A DNA stretch of 64,000 nt from Bradyrhizobium guangxiense (GCF_004114915.1 NZ_CP022219.1:3998501-4062500); one strand, 5' to 3'; positions 43,275 through 52,009 are shown, numbered from the stretch's first letter. The notes: generated from the sequence alone by a model not told the origin. Made by a program: numbers and translations.

Positions 43275-44629
43275 GCGACTTCGCCCGCGGCGATGTCTTC
43301 CAGCGAACGGCCGCGGGTCGGCACGCCCATCACCACGACGGTCAGTGCGCCGATCAGCAGGACGCTGGTGGTGATGCCGAACACGCCGGCAAAGCCGAAA
43401 TTGGGATAGAGATAGCCGACCAGGATCGGCGAGACGATGGCGCCAATGCGGCCGATCGCCGAGGCAAGCCCGGCGCCGGTCGTCCGCACCGGCGTCGGGA
43501 ACACCTCCGCCGTATAGGCGTAGACGCCGGCATAGGTGCCGTTCATGAAGAACGACAGCAAGATCCCGGCGACCATGATGTGCTGGTCGCTCTGCGCGAA
43601 GGCGAGCCCGAGCGCGCTGACGCCGCCGAGCACCATGTAGCACGCGATCGTCGCCTGCCGGCCGATGCGCTCGTTGAACCAGGCTGCGCTGAAATAGCCC
43701 GGAATCTGCGCGCAATAGATCGCGATCGAATAGGCAAAGCTCTTGGTGATGCTCATGCCGTTCTGGACCAGGAGGCCGGGGATCCAGACGAAGAAGGAAT
43801 AATAGCTGAAGGTGATCGCGAGCCACATGATCCAGGTCATGATGGTGATGCGCGCCTGCCGCCCCGCGAGCAGTGCGGCAAAATTGGCAAGCAGTGTTCC
43901 CCCTGCGACGGGCGGGCTGACGACATCGACGACCGGCTGCGGCAGTAGCAGCCCCTGGCGCGCGAAGCCGGCTTCGATCCTGTCCAGCACCGCCTCGGCT
44001 TCCTTCGCCCTGCCCTGGCTTTCGAGCCAGCGCGGCGATTCCGGCAGCGCCCTGCGCCACCACAACAGCATGACGACCGGCACCGCGGTGATGACGAGCA
44101 CGATGCGCCAGCCATTGTCATAGGCGGGCACGATGAAATAGCCGAGCAAGGCCGCAGCGACGAAGCCAAAGGAGAAGAAGCCGGCCAGCGCGCCGGTGAA
44201 GCTGCCGCGGAAGCGCCGTGCGACGAACTCGGCGAGATAAGGCGCGATGATCGCGCTCTCCGCACCGGTGCCCATGCCGGCGACAACGCGGGCGGCGAAG
44301 AAGGACGGCCAGCTGTCCACCGCCGCGCTGACGATCGATGCCGCACAATAGAGCGCCAGCGCCGACATCATCACCGCACGACGGCCGATCAGATCGCCGA
44401 GCGTGCCCGCCAGCAGCGCGCCGAACAGGAAGCCGATATAGGTGCTGCTGCCGAGCACGCCGATCTGCACGCTCGTCAGATTCCACGCCGTGCGCAGCAC
44501 CGGCAGGATGAAGGCCAGCACCGCCGCGTCCATCGCGTCGAACATGTAGCCGAGCCCGCCCATCAGCAGCAGATGCGTGTGGAAGCGGGCGTACGGAAGG
44601 CGCTCGATGCGCGCCGATATCATCGACAT
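43271..44629 (-). CDS. MFS transporter, aromatic-acid/sugar-porter type
   Basis: A 452-aa permease with 12 hydrophobic segments and the MFS signature GTLGDLIGRRAVMM after segment 2 and WLESQGRAKEAE in the central loop. The N-terminal YMFDAMDAAVLAFILP carries the acidic membrane pattern common in aromatic-acid carriers. First gene of the MFS-GAF-amidohydrolase operon; a LysR gene is divergent 111 bp away. ATG 44629. Confidence 0.87.
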   Translation of the reverse strand: MSMISARIERLPYARFHTHLLLMGGLGYMFDAMDAAVLAFILPVLRTAWNLTSVQIGVLGSSTYIGFLFGALLAGTLGDLIGRRAVMMSALALYCAASIVSAAVDSWPSFFAARVVAGMGTGAESAIIAPYLAEFVARRFRGSFTGALAGFFSFGFVAAALLGYFIVPAYDNGWRIVLVITAVPVVMLLWWRRALPESPRWLESQGRAKEAEAVLDRIEAGFARQGLLLPQPVVDVVSPPVAGGTLLANFAALLAGRQARITIMTWIMWLAITFSYYSFFVWIPGLLVQNGMSITKSFAYSIAIYCAQIPGYFSAAWFNERIGRQATIACYMVLGGVSALGLAFAQSDQHIMVAGILLSFFMNGTYAGVYAYTAEVFPTPVRTTGAGLASAIGRIGAIVSPILVGYLYPNFGFAGVFGITTSVLLIGALTVVVMGVPTRGRSLEDIAAGEVA

Positions 44630-44728
44630 GAAAGTCCCCTTCGATTTTCACGGCCCGGCGCGCCGCTCGGGAGGGAACCATAGACAAAGTGACATTATCG
44701 TCATAATTTATAATCATGATCTGATATA

Positions 44729-44740
44729 TCACTGTGGTGA
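44729..44740 (+). promoter_or_regulatory. LysR-type operator candidate
   Basis: TCAC-TGTG-GTGA is a perfect inverted repeat, with a T-N11-A frame, directly before the LysR start and inside the divergent promoter region. The AT-rich stretch before it (ATAATTTATAATCATGAT) would hold both promoters. Confidence 0.45.
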
Positions 44741-45664
44741 ATGCTTGTGTCGTTCCGCGCGCTCGACCTCAACCTCCTGAAAGTCTTCGAGGCGCTGATG
44801 ACCGAGGGCAGCGTCACGCGCGCCGCGAATGCGCTGCGGATGACCCAGCCCGCGGTCAGCAACGCGCTCGCGCGGCTGCGCGACGCGCTCGGCGATCCCC
44901 TGTTCGTGCGCGCCGGCACCGGCATCCGCCCGACCCAGCGCGCCGTGGTGCTGTGGGAGCCGATCGGCGAGGCGCTGGAAAGCGTCCGCGGTGCGCTCGA
45001 CGAGCAGGTGTTCGATCCCGCACGCGCGCAGACCGAGTTCAGCCTGTCGATGTCGGACTACGTCTCCTCGCTCGTCATGCCGAACCTGCTCAGCCATTTC
45101 GGCAAGATTGCGCCGAAGTCGCGCGTCCACACCGTGCCCAATACCGTCGTCGAGATCGCCGACCAGCTCGAGGACAACAGGGTGGACTGCGTGCTCAGCG
45201 TCTATGTCAACGAGGCGCAGCAGCCGGCCGCCATTCGCTCGCGCTCGCTGTGGACGGTCGACTACGCCTGCTTCATGCGGCGCGGCCATCCGCTCGCCGC
45301 CCAGAAACGGCTGAGCACGCGGACCTTCCTCAGCGCAGGCCATGTCGACGTCAGCCTCGCCGGAAAGACGATGCCGTCCTACGACTTGTTCCTCGCCTCG
45401 CGCGGGCTGTCGCGCAACCTGGTCGCGACCGTCAATCATTATAGCGCGGCCTACGAGGTCGTGCGCCAATCCGACCTGATCGCCGTGCTGCCGAGCGATT
45501 TGCGCTCGCAATCAAGGCATGCGCCGCTCCTGCACGCCATGCCGCTTCCGCTTCGTGCGCCGCCGCGCATCGTCAGCCTGTTCTGGCACCAGCGCAACGA
45601 CACGGTGCCGGCGCAGCGCTGGCTGCGCGAGACGCTCGTCGCGATGTTCGCGGAGTCCGACTGA
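44741..45664 (+). CDS. LysR-family transcriptional regulator
   Basis: A 307-aa regulator with the N-terminal helix-turn-helix LNLLKVFEALMTEGSVTRAANALRMTQ and a type II periplasmic-binding-like effector domain. Divergent from the MFS-GAF-amidohydrolase operon, which it probably controls in response to the transported compound. The ATG has no clear ribosome site because TCACTGTGGTGA abuts it; GTG 44750 is an alternative start. Confidence 0.88.
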   Translation: MLVSFRALDLNLLKVFEALMTEGSVTRAANALRMTQPAVSNALARLRDALGDPLFVRAGTGIRPTQRAVVLWEPIGEALESVRGALDEQVFDPARAQTEFSLSMSDYVSSLVMPNLLSHFGKIAPKSRVHTVPNTVVEIADQLEDNRVDCVLSVYVNEAQQPAAIRSRSLWTVDYACFMRRGHPLAAQKRLSTRTFLSAGHVDVSLAGKTMPSYDLFLASRGLSRNLVATVNHYSAAYEVVRQSDLIAVLPSDLRSQSRHAPLLHAMPLPLRAPPRIVSLFWHQRNDTVPAQRWLRETLVAMFAESD

Positions 45665-45945
45665 ACACGCGGGGCGCCGAGCCCGACACGATCCCCTTCC
45701 CTCAATAGACAGGCGCAAGTTGCGCCCACAGAGGCCGCAGGTGCCGACGATACCAGCGAGCTGGATTGGCTCTGCCATTCCGGCCACTCTTGGAAGACAG
45801 CGAAACAGGTGGCGGGTTCGGACACTTCGGCAAAAGCCATTGACCAACCCAACGGCTAAGGCAAGATAACCGAACCCACAATTGTGTGCACACGCATAAC
45901 CCTCTCATCGAACACCCGCTAAGGGTCCAACGGCAAGGGGAGATC

Positions 45946-46449
45946 ATGGGCTTTATCAATATCGGCTACAGCGCTTTGCTGGCTAAACATCCGAGCATGA
46001 CCGACGATTTCAAGACAATGATCAACGGCCCCATAAAGAAGTTTCACGACGAACCAGGGCACAAGAATACGTGCGCTTCGAAAATCAGTTGGGCATTCAA
46101 CCATGTCGATGGTCACTATATCAATTGCGATGGCGACTATGGAAAAGGTGGCGTGCTCGTCAAAAAAGTTCGGGTTCTTATGGACGACGACGGTTGGGAG
46201 TATATTTTTTCAACGCTCGATCTTCGGCAGTACCTCAATAACAGGTACGGCTCCGGACAGATGTTTTCGAACACGTCTAAAATAGGGAGCCGGAACGGGG
46301 TGATCATATTTGAACCGACAGACACCAGTACCATCGGCCATACTGACATCTGGGTAAATGGACAGATACACGATGCTGACATGTACTATGGCAGTTGGTA
46401 TTCGGCAGTGACAAACGACAGGGTCTTTTTTTGGGACCTCAATTCGTAA
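45946..46449 (+). CDS. Tae4-like type VI amidase effector (orphan)
   Basis: A 167-aa protein with the Tae4 plan: catalytic Cys43 in NTCASKIS, a central YIFSTLDLRQYLNNRYG block, then NGVIIFEP and catalytic His132 with Asp134 in GHTDIW, ending in WYSAVTNDRVFFWDL. Tae4 enzymes cut the D-Glu to mDAP bond in peptidoglycan after type VI delivery. GC is clearly lower than the surroundings, pointing to transfer. No Tai4-type immunity or secretion gene is nearby. ATG 45946 follows AAGGGGAG; the frame from 45886 is not needed. Confidence 0.7.
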   Translation: MGFINIGYSALLAKHPSMTDDFKTMINGPIKKFHDEPGHKNTCASKISWAFNHVDGHYINCDGDYGKGGVLVKKVRVLMDDDGWEYIFSTLDLRQYLNNRYGSGQMFSNTSKIGSRNGVIIFEPTDTSTIGHTDIWVNGQIHDADMYYGSWYSAVTNDRVFFWDLNS

Positions 46450-46878
46450 TGGCGACTGAAAAGCCGCCGATGCAAGCCGGCTCCCGGCTCATCAGCATTT
46501 GACATGGGCCGCCTGACCGCATGGGATTAAGTTCGGCATTTTTCCAGATTGGAGATTTCAGCCTAACTGGAGTTGGGCAACGGGTATGATGCAGTCACAA
46601 TCTCTAGAGGCGGCCGCTTCTTGGCGAATGGCCCGGCCGGCGGCTGGCTTCAATATTTCTTGGAGGCGACGGCCTGCTGCTGATCGGAAAAGGCAACCTA
46701 CGTCGAGAGCTCCTACCGAGTGATTTTGACCTGGAGCAACGTCCACCAGCATGTGCTTTTTGAGTCGCGCGAAAATCAGACGTCAGGTCGACGCAATAGC
46801 TTGACAGTCTTCGCTAGCTTCGCGTGACGACGATCTTGGCTGGCTTGCCTCGCCGTAGCTCGCGAAGCGAGCGAAGGC
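46450..46878. other. 429-bp gap after the Tae4-like gene
   Basis: No convincing gene. About 46622-46755 a plus-strand frame without a start reads DGLLLIGKGNLRRELLPSDF before a TGA, which may be a decayed coding remnant. The last 60 bases contain CTCGCGAAGCGAG and lie against tRNA-Tyr. Confidence 0.5.
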
Positions 46879-46964
46879 TGGGGGGGGAGGCAGGACTCGA
46901 ACCTGCGAAGCCATGAGGCGGCTGATTTACAGTCAGCTCCCTTTGCCACTCGGGACACTCCCCC
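46879..46964 (-). tRNA. tRNA-Tyr (GTA anticodon)
   Basis: An 86-nt class II tRNA with a long variable arm. Acceptor GGGGGAG pairs with CTCCCCC, the anticodon loop CTGTAAA gives GTA, and the T-loop is GGTTCGAGTCC. CCA is templated. It is divergent from rlmB, 207 bp away. Confidence 0.96.
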
Positions 46965-47171
46965 GCTCGACGGCAGCACAATCGGGCCGGACCTTGCCGG
47001 CGGACCGAAGACGGCCATGGAACGTGAAGGCCGCGACAGCCCGGATGGGGGCGCGACCGGGCGCGTTTATGGGCGAAGCGGTGGGGCAAAGTCAACCGAG
47101 GCGAACAGCTAAAATCACCCTAGCGGGCACTCAAATTGCCATATTCGGGGACCCGTGACACAAGCGAGCCC

Positions 47172-48002
47172 ATGAAGGATCGAAAATTCACCCCAAGGGG
47201 TCCTCGCGGCGGGGCTAAGCCCTTCAACAGGCCCGGAAAATCGGCCGGCCGGCCGGCCTGGCGCGACCGCGATTCGCACCCCGACGGACCCGTCATCCTC
47301 TATGGCTGGCACACCGTCACCATGGCGCTGGCCAATCCCGCGCGCCGGATCCGCAAGCTGACGCTGACCGAGAATGCGGCCCGGCGGCTTGCGGAAGAGA
47401 ACATCGAAACCCGCCTCACGCCTGAGATCGTTCGGCCTCAGGAGATCGACCGCCTGCTGTCGCCCGACGCGGTGCATCAGGGGCTGCTCGCCGAGGCCGA
47501 TCCCCTGCCCTCGCCCGATATCGAGACCCTGAAGCAGGAGGGCATGGTGCTGGTGCTCGACCAGATCACGGACCCCCACAATGTCGGCGCCATCCTGCGC
47601 TCGGCTGCCGCGTTCGCGGTGAAGGCGATCGTCACCACCGCGCGCCACAGTCCGGAAGCGACCGGCGTGCTGGCCAAGGCCGCCTCCGGTGCGCTCGAGC
47701 TGGTGCCTGTTGTCACCGTGCAGAACCTCGCCCGCGCGCTCACTGCGCTGAACGAACGCGGGTTCCAGACCGTTGGGCTCGACAGCGAGGGCAGCGAGGA
47801 TCTGTCGGAGGTCGCGTTGCGCGAGCCGCTGGCACTCGTGCTCGGCGCCGAAGGAAAAGGTCTGCGGCAATTGACTCGCGAGACCTGCAGCGTCGTGGCG
47901 CGGCTCGACATGCCCGGCGAGATCAAGAGCCTCAACGTGTCGAATGCCGCCGTGCTCTCGCTCTATGTCGGCGCCAGCCGGCTGGGGCTGATGAAGCGGT
48001 AG
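47172..48002 (+). CDS. rlmB: 23S rRNA (guanosine-2'-O-)-methyltransferase RlmB (TrmH/SpoU family)
   Basis: A 276-aa SPOUT methyltransferase that methylates G2251 of 23S rRNA in the archetype. The N-terminal substrate-binding domain starts near residue 37 (ILYGWHTVTMAL). SpoU motifs are LDQITDPHNVGAILRSA, LVLGAEGKGLRQLT and LNVSNAAVLSLY. A basic tail of 30 residues precedes it. ATG 47172; the frame from 47136 adds an unlikely leader. Confidence 0.9.
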   Translation: MKDRKFTPRGPRGGAKPFNRPGKSAGRPAWRDRDSHPDGPVILYGWHTVTMALANPARRIRKLTLTENAARRLAEENIETRLTPEIVRPQEIDRLLSPDAVHQGLLAEADPLPSPDIETLKQEGMVLVLDQITDPHNVGAILRSAAAFAVKAIVTTARHSPEATGVLAKAASGALELVPVVTVQNLARALTALNERGFQTVGLDSEGSEDLSEVALREPLALVLGAEGKGLRQLTRETCSVVARLDMPGEIKSLNVSNAAVLSLYVGASRLGLMKR

Positions 48003-48050
48003 AGCACGATCCGGAGAAGTGCGAAGCGGTTTTCCGCGCTTTAGACAAGA

Positions 48051-48087
48051 CAAAGCGCCCGTCCGCATCATGCGAACGAGCGCTTTG
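48051..48087. terminator. Hairpin between convergent rlmB and a secreted-protein gene
   Basis: CAAAGCGC and GCGCTTTG enclose CGT-C-CGCAT and ATGCG-A-ACG, giving a long imperfect stem. It can serve either strand; U-tracts are weak. Confidence 0.55.
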
Positions 48088-48108
48088 CAGCTTTCAGCCG
48101 GTCAGGGA

Positions 48109-48588
48109 TCAGTAGTAGCGGCGCAGCGCGCGATGGCCGCCGTAATAGGGCGCGTGGCGGTGGGCGTAGCCGTAACGCGGACCGTAGCCATAATGCGTGC
48201 GCGGCAGGTAGCCGTAGCGCGGGCCGTAGCCGTAGCGGTACGGACGGTAATACGGGCGGTGATAGGGAGCGACAGTGGCGCGATAGCCATAGCCGTAATT
48301 GGCGGGCGCGACGACCGCGTCTTCACGGTAGGTCGGATAAGGCGCGAAGGCGCCCGGGCCGGTATAGGTCGGGCCCTGGTTGACATAGTAATACTGCGTG
48401 GTCGGCTCGGCGAGACGCTCATAGGCACCATAGCCATAGCCGTAACCATAACCGCCGCAGCCGGTGTTGCAGCCGGAATAGACCGGCGCAACCGGCGCGC
48501 AGGTGGTGAAGCCGCAGGCCGCAGCGGGCCCGGTGGCGGCGAACATCACGGCAGCCGCCGCGACCAGACCCGAAATCATTTGACGCAT
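48109..48588 (-). CDS. Secreted Gly/Tyr-rich repeat protein
   Basis: A 159-aa exported protein: signal peptide of about 24 residues, then a Cys-rich patch (ACGFTTCAP, GCNTGCGG) and many Tyr-Gly units, with YGYGPRYGY occurring twice near the C-terminus. Low complexity suggests a surface or periplasmic structural role. ATG 48588. The neighbouring 48632-49105 gene is also secreted and lies upstream on the same strand. No catalytic motif. Confidence 0.65.
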   Translation of the reverse strand: MRQMISGLVAAAAVMFAATGPAAACGFTTCAPVAPVYSGCNTGCGGYGYGYGYGAYERLAEPTTQYYYVNQGPTYTGPGAFAPYPTYREDAVVAPANYGYGYRATVAPYHRPYYRPYRYGYGPRYGYLPRTHYGYGPRYGYAHRHAPYYGGHRALRRYY

Positions 48589-48631
48589 TACTCTCTCCTG
48601 TTGATTTCTGTTTGTTGGATTTTGACGTTTC

Positions 48632-49105
48632 TCAACCCGGCGGCCTGCCGGGCTCTTGGACATGGGGCCGAGGCCGCGGACGCTCGTTGATCTCGGGCGC
48701 AAGGATCACCGCCGGCGGATTGACGGGGACGTCCATCTGCGGCGGCAGCGGCGCCGATTGCGCGCCCCAGCTCTGGTAATAGCTCTCGGCGGGCTTGGGC
48801 AGTTTGCGGTTCGCGGGCGGCTCGACCTCGAGCCGGCCATAGCCGGGCCGCAGTCCCAGCGTCGGATAATAATGGCCGACATTGTCGGGCTGCCGCTCGG
48901 CGACGTAGCGCCCGCCATAGATCGTGGGCTGCACCTGCTGGTTCTTGCCGAGGCCCCAGACACCCTCGACCACGGCGTAGGACGCGTCGATGTTGTTGAT
49001 GATGATCGGCACTCCCGGACGGCCGGGAACGACGACGTCGAAGCCTCCCGCAAACGCCGTCGCAGGCAATCCGATCAGGCAGGCGGCGAGCGCCATAGCG
49101 CGCAT
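48632..49105 (-). CDS. Secreted proline-rich protein
   Basis: A 157-aa protein with a signal peptide (MRAMALAACLIGLPATAFAG). The mature part has VPIIINNIDASYAVVEG, PTIYGGRYVAERQPDN and a Pro-rich tail ending in PGRPPG. It lacks cysteines after the leader. Probably periplasmic or outer-surface; unknown function. It shares a strand with the Gly/Tyr-rich gene 43 bp downstream. Confidence 0.65.
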   Translation of the reverse strand: MRAMALAACLIGLPATAFAGGFDVVVPGRPGVPIIINNIDASYAVVEGVWGLGKNQQVQPTIYGGRYVAERQPDNVGHYYPTLGLRPGYGRLEVEPPANRKLPKPAESYYQSWGAQSAPLPPQMDVPVNPPAVILAPEINERPRPRPHVQEPGRPPG

Positions 49106-49389
49106 AAGAAGACCCCGGTTATTCAGGCGGCAACCTAACCGATCGCGACGCAGAGAGGGTTAAGGCCCGCTCACCAAATTCCGGTAAGCCTAATGTGTAA
49201 GGATCGCGCGCCGCTCAAATGCTGCAGAGCGAGCTAGCGAAGCGTTAACGGCGCAAGGCCTCGCCGCACGGAACCGTGCGGTGCGCTCACATCCGTTTGA
49301 CCGTCCGCTTGCGAAAATCCACAGGTTGCACCGGAACGTCCGGCGCCTTCGGCGTTTAGCCCCCGTCAACAAAATGGGAGCCAACAACC

Positions 49390-49869
49390 ATGAACATCAA
49401 GCTTCTCGGGGCCACGGCGCTTGCGGCGACCATGCTGGCCGGCTCTGCTATGGCGCAGGCGGTCGTCACCAATCCGGGCCGCTGCTCGGCGCAATTCCCC
49501 AATGCCAACTGCCAGAATCTCGGCCCTGGAAATCCGTACACCGACAGCGGATATCGTCATCGCCGCGTGTCCTATCGCCAGGCCAATTCCTATCGTCAGA
49601 GCAGCGGCGACTGGAATAATGACTGGAACAGGAGCCGTACCGGCTTCTGGCCGACCGACGTCGCGGCTGGCGTAGCCGGCGCGGCGATCGGTACCGCTGG
49701 GGCGATTGCGACCGCGCCGTTCCGCGCTTGGGACAATTCCTATGCCTACGACAATCGGTGGGACAACCGCGGCTGGGACACCCGCACCTACGCCCAGCGC
49801 AACGGCTTCGTCTGTACGCCCGGCACCTGGTTCAAGGGCGAAGACGGCCGCCGGCACATCTGCCAGTAA
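49390..49869 (+). CDS. Secreted Arg/Tyr/Trp-rich hypothetical protein
   Basis: A 159-aa protein with a clear signal peptide (MNIKLLGATALAATMLAGSAMA), four cysteines after it, an Arg/Tyr/Trp-rich middle, a Gly/Ala segment (AAGVAGAAIGTAGAIATAP) and a C-terminal FVCTPGTWFKGEDGRRHICQ. Probably an envelope protein. ATG 49390. It stands alone after the two minus-strand secreted genes. The 284-bp gap before it holds no gene. Confidence 0.65.
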   Translation: MNIKLLGATALAATMLAGSAMAQAVVTNPGRCSAQFPNANCQNLGPGNPYTDSGYRHRRVSYRQANSYRQSSGDWNNDWNRSRTGFWPTDVAAGVAGAAIGTAGAIATAPFRAWDNSYAYDNRWDNRGWDTRTYAQRNGFVCTPGTWFKGEDGRRHICQ

Positions 49870-50035
49870 GGCGATCCAAATCGAAAGCGCGACGTCAGGC
49901 GGCCTTCAGGGCCGCCTGATTCATGTCCGCGAGGGCGGCCTTGGGTTCTGGCACTTTCCGATCAAGTCTGGTATTGCGGCGCGCACGGGTGGACAGCCCC
50001 GGCCCATGCCGGCCCTGCCCGCGTTTTCAGGCGTC

Positions 50036-50110
50036 GCCGGCTTAGCTCAGCGGTAGAGCAGCGGTTTTGTAAACCGAAGGTCGGGGGTTCAATCCCCTCA
50101 GTCGGCACCA
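50036..50110 (+). tRNA. tRNA-Thr (TGT anticodon)
   Basis: A complete cloverleaf: acceptor GCCGGCT/AGTCGGC, D-arm AGCTCAGCGGTAGAGC, anticodon loop TTTGTAA giving TGT, T-loop GGTTCAATCC, templated CCA. Its 3' end faces the accessory block that fills the rest of the window. Confidence 0.96.
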
Positions 50111-50322
50111 GTATTTTCAATAGCTTAGCACAGAAATGTAGCCCGTGCTTTTCACCACACACCCTTGCCAATAGACCTTGGGGATACAACGGGCTACATT
50201 GAAGCGATAAACTTCGTTCCGACCGCCGCCCCCTGCAAGCACTCGATGAATGCTTGGAAAACCGGCACAACAGCAGTTGTCTCTCGCCGGACGGCTCTGA
50301 GAAGCAGACCACTGGTAATCCG

Positions 50323-51102
50323 TCAAATGAGGCCTAGGCTGCGGACCAGCATGTAGATCGCAACCGCGAATATGAGCGCCGCAAACACGGTGTTCAACGC
50401 GCCCTTGTGGCCAGCAAGGGAAGTTGCGGAGCGGGCGCCGAGAAGCCCTCCAACAACGCCGCCGACGATGAACAGCCCCGCGAGAGACCAATCCACCAGG
50501 CCGGACACAGCGTAGTTCGCCGCAGTTGTCAGCCCGAACACGGTGACCGCCAGGAGAGAAGAACCCACGGCGTACAAGATCGGCATGCCGGTGGCGGCGA
50601 TCAGAGCGGGCACGATCAGGAAGCCGCCGCCAATCCCGAAGAAGCCGGACAAGGCTCCTGTGGCGAGGCCCAAGCCCGCAAGCTTCGGCAGATTTTCCCG
50701 GTTGAGTCTCACCGAGGGCTCCCCCTCGCCGGAACGGCCCCTCAGCATCAGCGCGCCCACCGCCATCATGACGATCGCGAACAGCGCGAGAAGATTCTGA
50801 CCATCGACGATCTTGCCGAGAGTGGAGCCAAGAAAGGCGCCGGCTATACCAGCGAGCGCGAACACCGAGGCGCAGCGCCACTTCACGTTGCCGGCGCGGA
50901 CGTGGTTCGCCAGGTTGGCGGCGGCATTCGCCGCAACCGCGATGGCGCTGGTCCCGATCGCGACATGAGGATCCGCGACCCCGACCAGATAGATCAGGAG
51001 CGGAACGGCCAGAATCGACCCGTCGCCTCCGACGAGGCCGAGCGAGAAGCCGACCAGCGAACCGGAGGCTACACCAAGCGCGCCTTGGGTCAGGGATAGC
51101 AT
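50323..51102 (-). CDS. TauE/SafE-family sulfite/sulfur exporter
   Basis: A 259-aa membrane permease with about eight hydrophobic segments and the repeated TauE/SafE pattern GLVGGDGSILAVPLLIYLVG near the N-terminus and GFFGIGGGFLIVPALI in the middle. It likely exports sulfite or a related sulfur compound. ATG 51102 follows TTGAGGAACG; ATG 51123 is an alternative. Downstream of the rhodanese gene on the same strand. BigR operons in Agrobacterium and Xylella carry the same set. Confidence 0.85.
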   Translation of the reverse strand: MLSLTQGALGVASGSLVGFSLGLVGGDGSILAVPLLIYLVGVADPHVAIGTSAIAVAANAAANLANHVRAGNVKWRCASVFALAGIAGAFLGSTLGKIVDGQNLLALFAIVMMAVGALMLRGRSGEGEPSVRLNRENLPKLAGLGLATGALSGFFGIGGGFLIVPALIAATGMPILYAVGSSLLAVTVFGLTTAANYAVSGLVDWSLAGLFIVGGVVGGLLGARSATSLAGHKGALNTVFAALIFAVAIYMLVRSLGLI

Positions 51103-51165
51103 CGTGCGTTCCTCAATTGCCATCAGGCAGCCACCGCACCTGGTAGTCCGGCAATGCCAAGGCGA

Positions 51166-51240
51166 TCACATCAAGGCGGCCATAGGGCAGGTCGTAGCGA
51201 CGATCAGTCCGGCGCCGAGGAGGTCGAGACCTTGGCTCAA
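51166..51240 (-). pseudogene. Possible remnant between rhodanese and TauE genes
   Basis: In the gap a short minus-strand frame starting at a TTG that overlaps the rhodanese stop reads LSQGLDLLGAGLIVATTCPM then AALM and TGA. It resembles the end of a DUF2892-type membrane protein often found beside rhodaneses. Likely a relic. Confidence 0.3.
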
Positions 51241-51563
51241 CGGCGCACGCTTTCAACCGGCAGCCCCGCCTTGCGCCATGCATCGAGTCCGCCTGCCACG
51301 ATGAAGGCTTCGCAGCTTCCGTTCAGTTTCGACGCGAGCCGCGACGCGTTGATCTGTGTACGGGCGCCGCTCTTGCAGTGGAAAATGACCTGCTTACCCT
51401 GATGCGCCGCAAGATCGGCCTGATCGAGCTTCGACAGAGGCAGGTTTCGAGCGCCCACGATCCGTTCGCGGGCATGCTCATCCGCTTCGCGGATGTCGAT
51501 GAGGATAGCGCCCTTCTCGACGAGATTACGCGCCTGTGCTGGATTGATTGCGGGTAGCGACAT
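51237..51563 (-). CDS. Rhodanese-like sulfurtransferase
   Basis: A 108-aa single-domain rhodanese with catalytic Cys63 in CKSGART and the CH2A-type GAILIDIREADEHA. It would carry persulfide sulfur between hydrogen sulfide oxidation steps. ATG 51563 follows AGAAGGAG. It lies 20 bp downstream of the BigR-like regulator and upstream of TauE, in one operon. Confidence 0.88.
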   Translation of the reverse strand: MSLPAINPAQARNLVEKGAILIDIREADEHARERIVGARNLPLSKLDQADLAAHQGKQVIFHCKSGARTQINASRLASKLNGSCEAFIVAGGLDAWRKAGLPVESVRR

Positions 51564-51583
51564 TCTTGGCTCCTTCTGTTGGC

Positions 51584-51916
51584 TTATCTGCGCTTCGCTC
51601 TGACAGGCGCGCAAAATAGCCTGTAGAACGTGGCGAAGAGTTGCTCGATACGCGGATCGGCAATGCGATACCAGAGCGTTTGGCTCTCCCTGCGGAACGC
51701 GACGAGCCCCTCCTCGCGCATTTTCGCAAGGTGCTGAGACAGGGCCGATTGCGACAGGCCGACGGCTTCAGCGAGGGAACTCACGTTGTCCTCGCCGCAT
51801 TCAACCAGCCTGCACAGGATCATCAACCGACGCTCATTGGCCAGCGCCCGCAAGATGGCGGCAACCTCGACGGCCTGCTTCTCGAAGGTTTCCGGATCAA
51901 ACGTTGGGGACGCCAT
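51584..51916 (-). CDS. bigR: ArsR-family persulfide sensor (BigR/SqrR type)
   Basis: A 110-aa winged-helix repressor with Cys35 and Cys102, the spacing of the redox cysteines in BigR (42/108) and SqrR (41/107). It also has Cys40 and the recognition helix SQSALSQHLAKMR. Persulfides should form a bond between Cys35 and Cys102 and release DNA. First gene of the rhodanese-TauE operon; divergent from the persulfide-dioxygenase-like gene. ATG 51916. The symbol is by analogy. Confidence 0.85.
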   Translation of the reverse strand: MASPTFDPETFEKQAVEVAAILRALANERRLMILCRLVECGEDNVSSLAEAVGLSQSALSQHLAKMREEGLVAFRRESQTLWYRIADPRIEQLFATFYRLFCAPVRAKRR

Positions 51917-51933
51917 CGGTCCATCTCCGTTAC

Positions 51934-51963
51934 TTTAGATATTGCTTATTTAGCTATTGCTAA
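51934..51963. promoter_or_regulatory. Tandem 15-bp repeats, likely BigR operator
   Basis: TTTAGATATTGCTTA (51934-51948) and TTTAGCTATTGCTAA (51949-51963) are head-to-tail with 13 of 15 bases identical and AT-rich. They lie 18 bp from the regulator start and 46 bp before the divergent gene. BigR binds AT-rich sites in this position in related bacteria. Confidence 0.7.
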
Positions 51964-52009
51964 TATATCCGTCAAGACAACCGGACGCTGACATCAGGAG
52001 GTTCCAGAC

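Noticed and set aside
45719..45733. Perfect palindrome GGCGCAAGTTGCGCC after the LysR gene
   Set aside because: Single copy, no U-tract, no gene placement that makes it an operator; likely chance.
45876..45895. CACAATTGTG palindrome upstream of the Tae4-like gene
   Set aside because: Short and AT-centred; could be an operator but nothing else supports it.
46606..46619. Adjacent XbaI-like and NotI-like hexamer/octamer sequences
   Set aside because: Looks like a cloning scar at first, but the flanks read as natural sequence and there is no vector DNA.
46879..46964. Integration of the Tae4-like gene at tRNA-Tyr
   Set aside because: No second copy of the tRNA-Tyr 3' end is found on the far side of the effector gene within the window.
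48109..48480. Short repeated GCCGTAGC/GCCATAG motifs as a possible CRISPR or tandem array
   Set aside because: They are codons for Tyr-Gly repeats in a secreted protein; no spacers.
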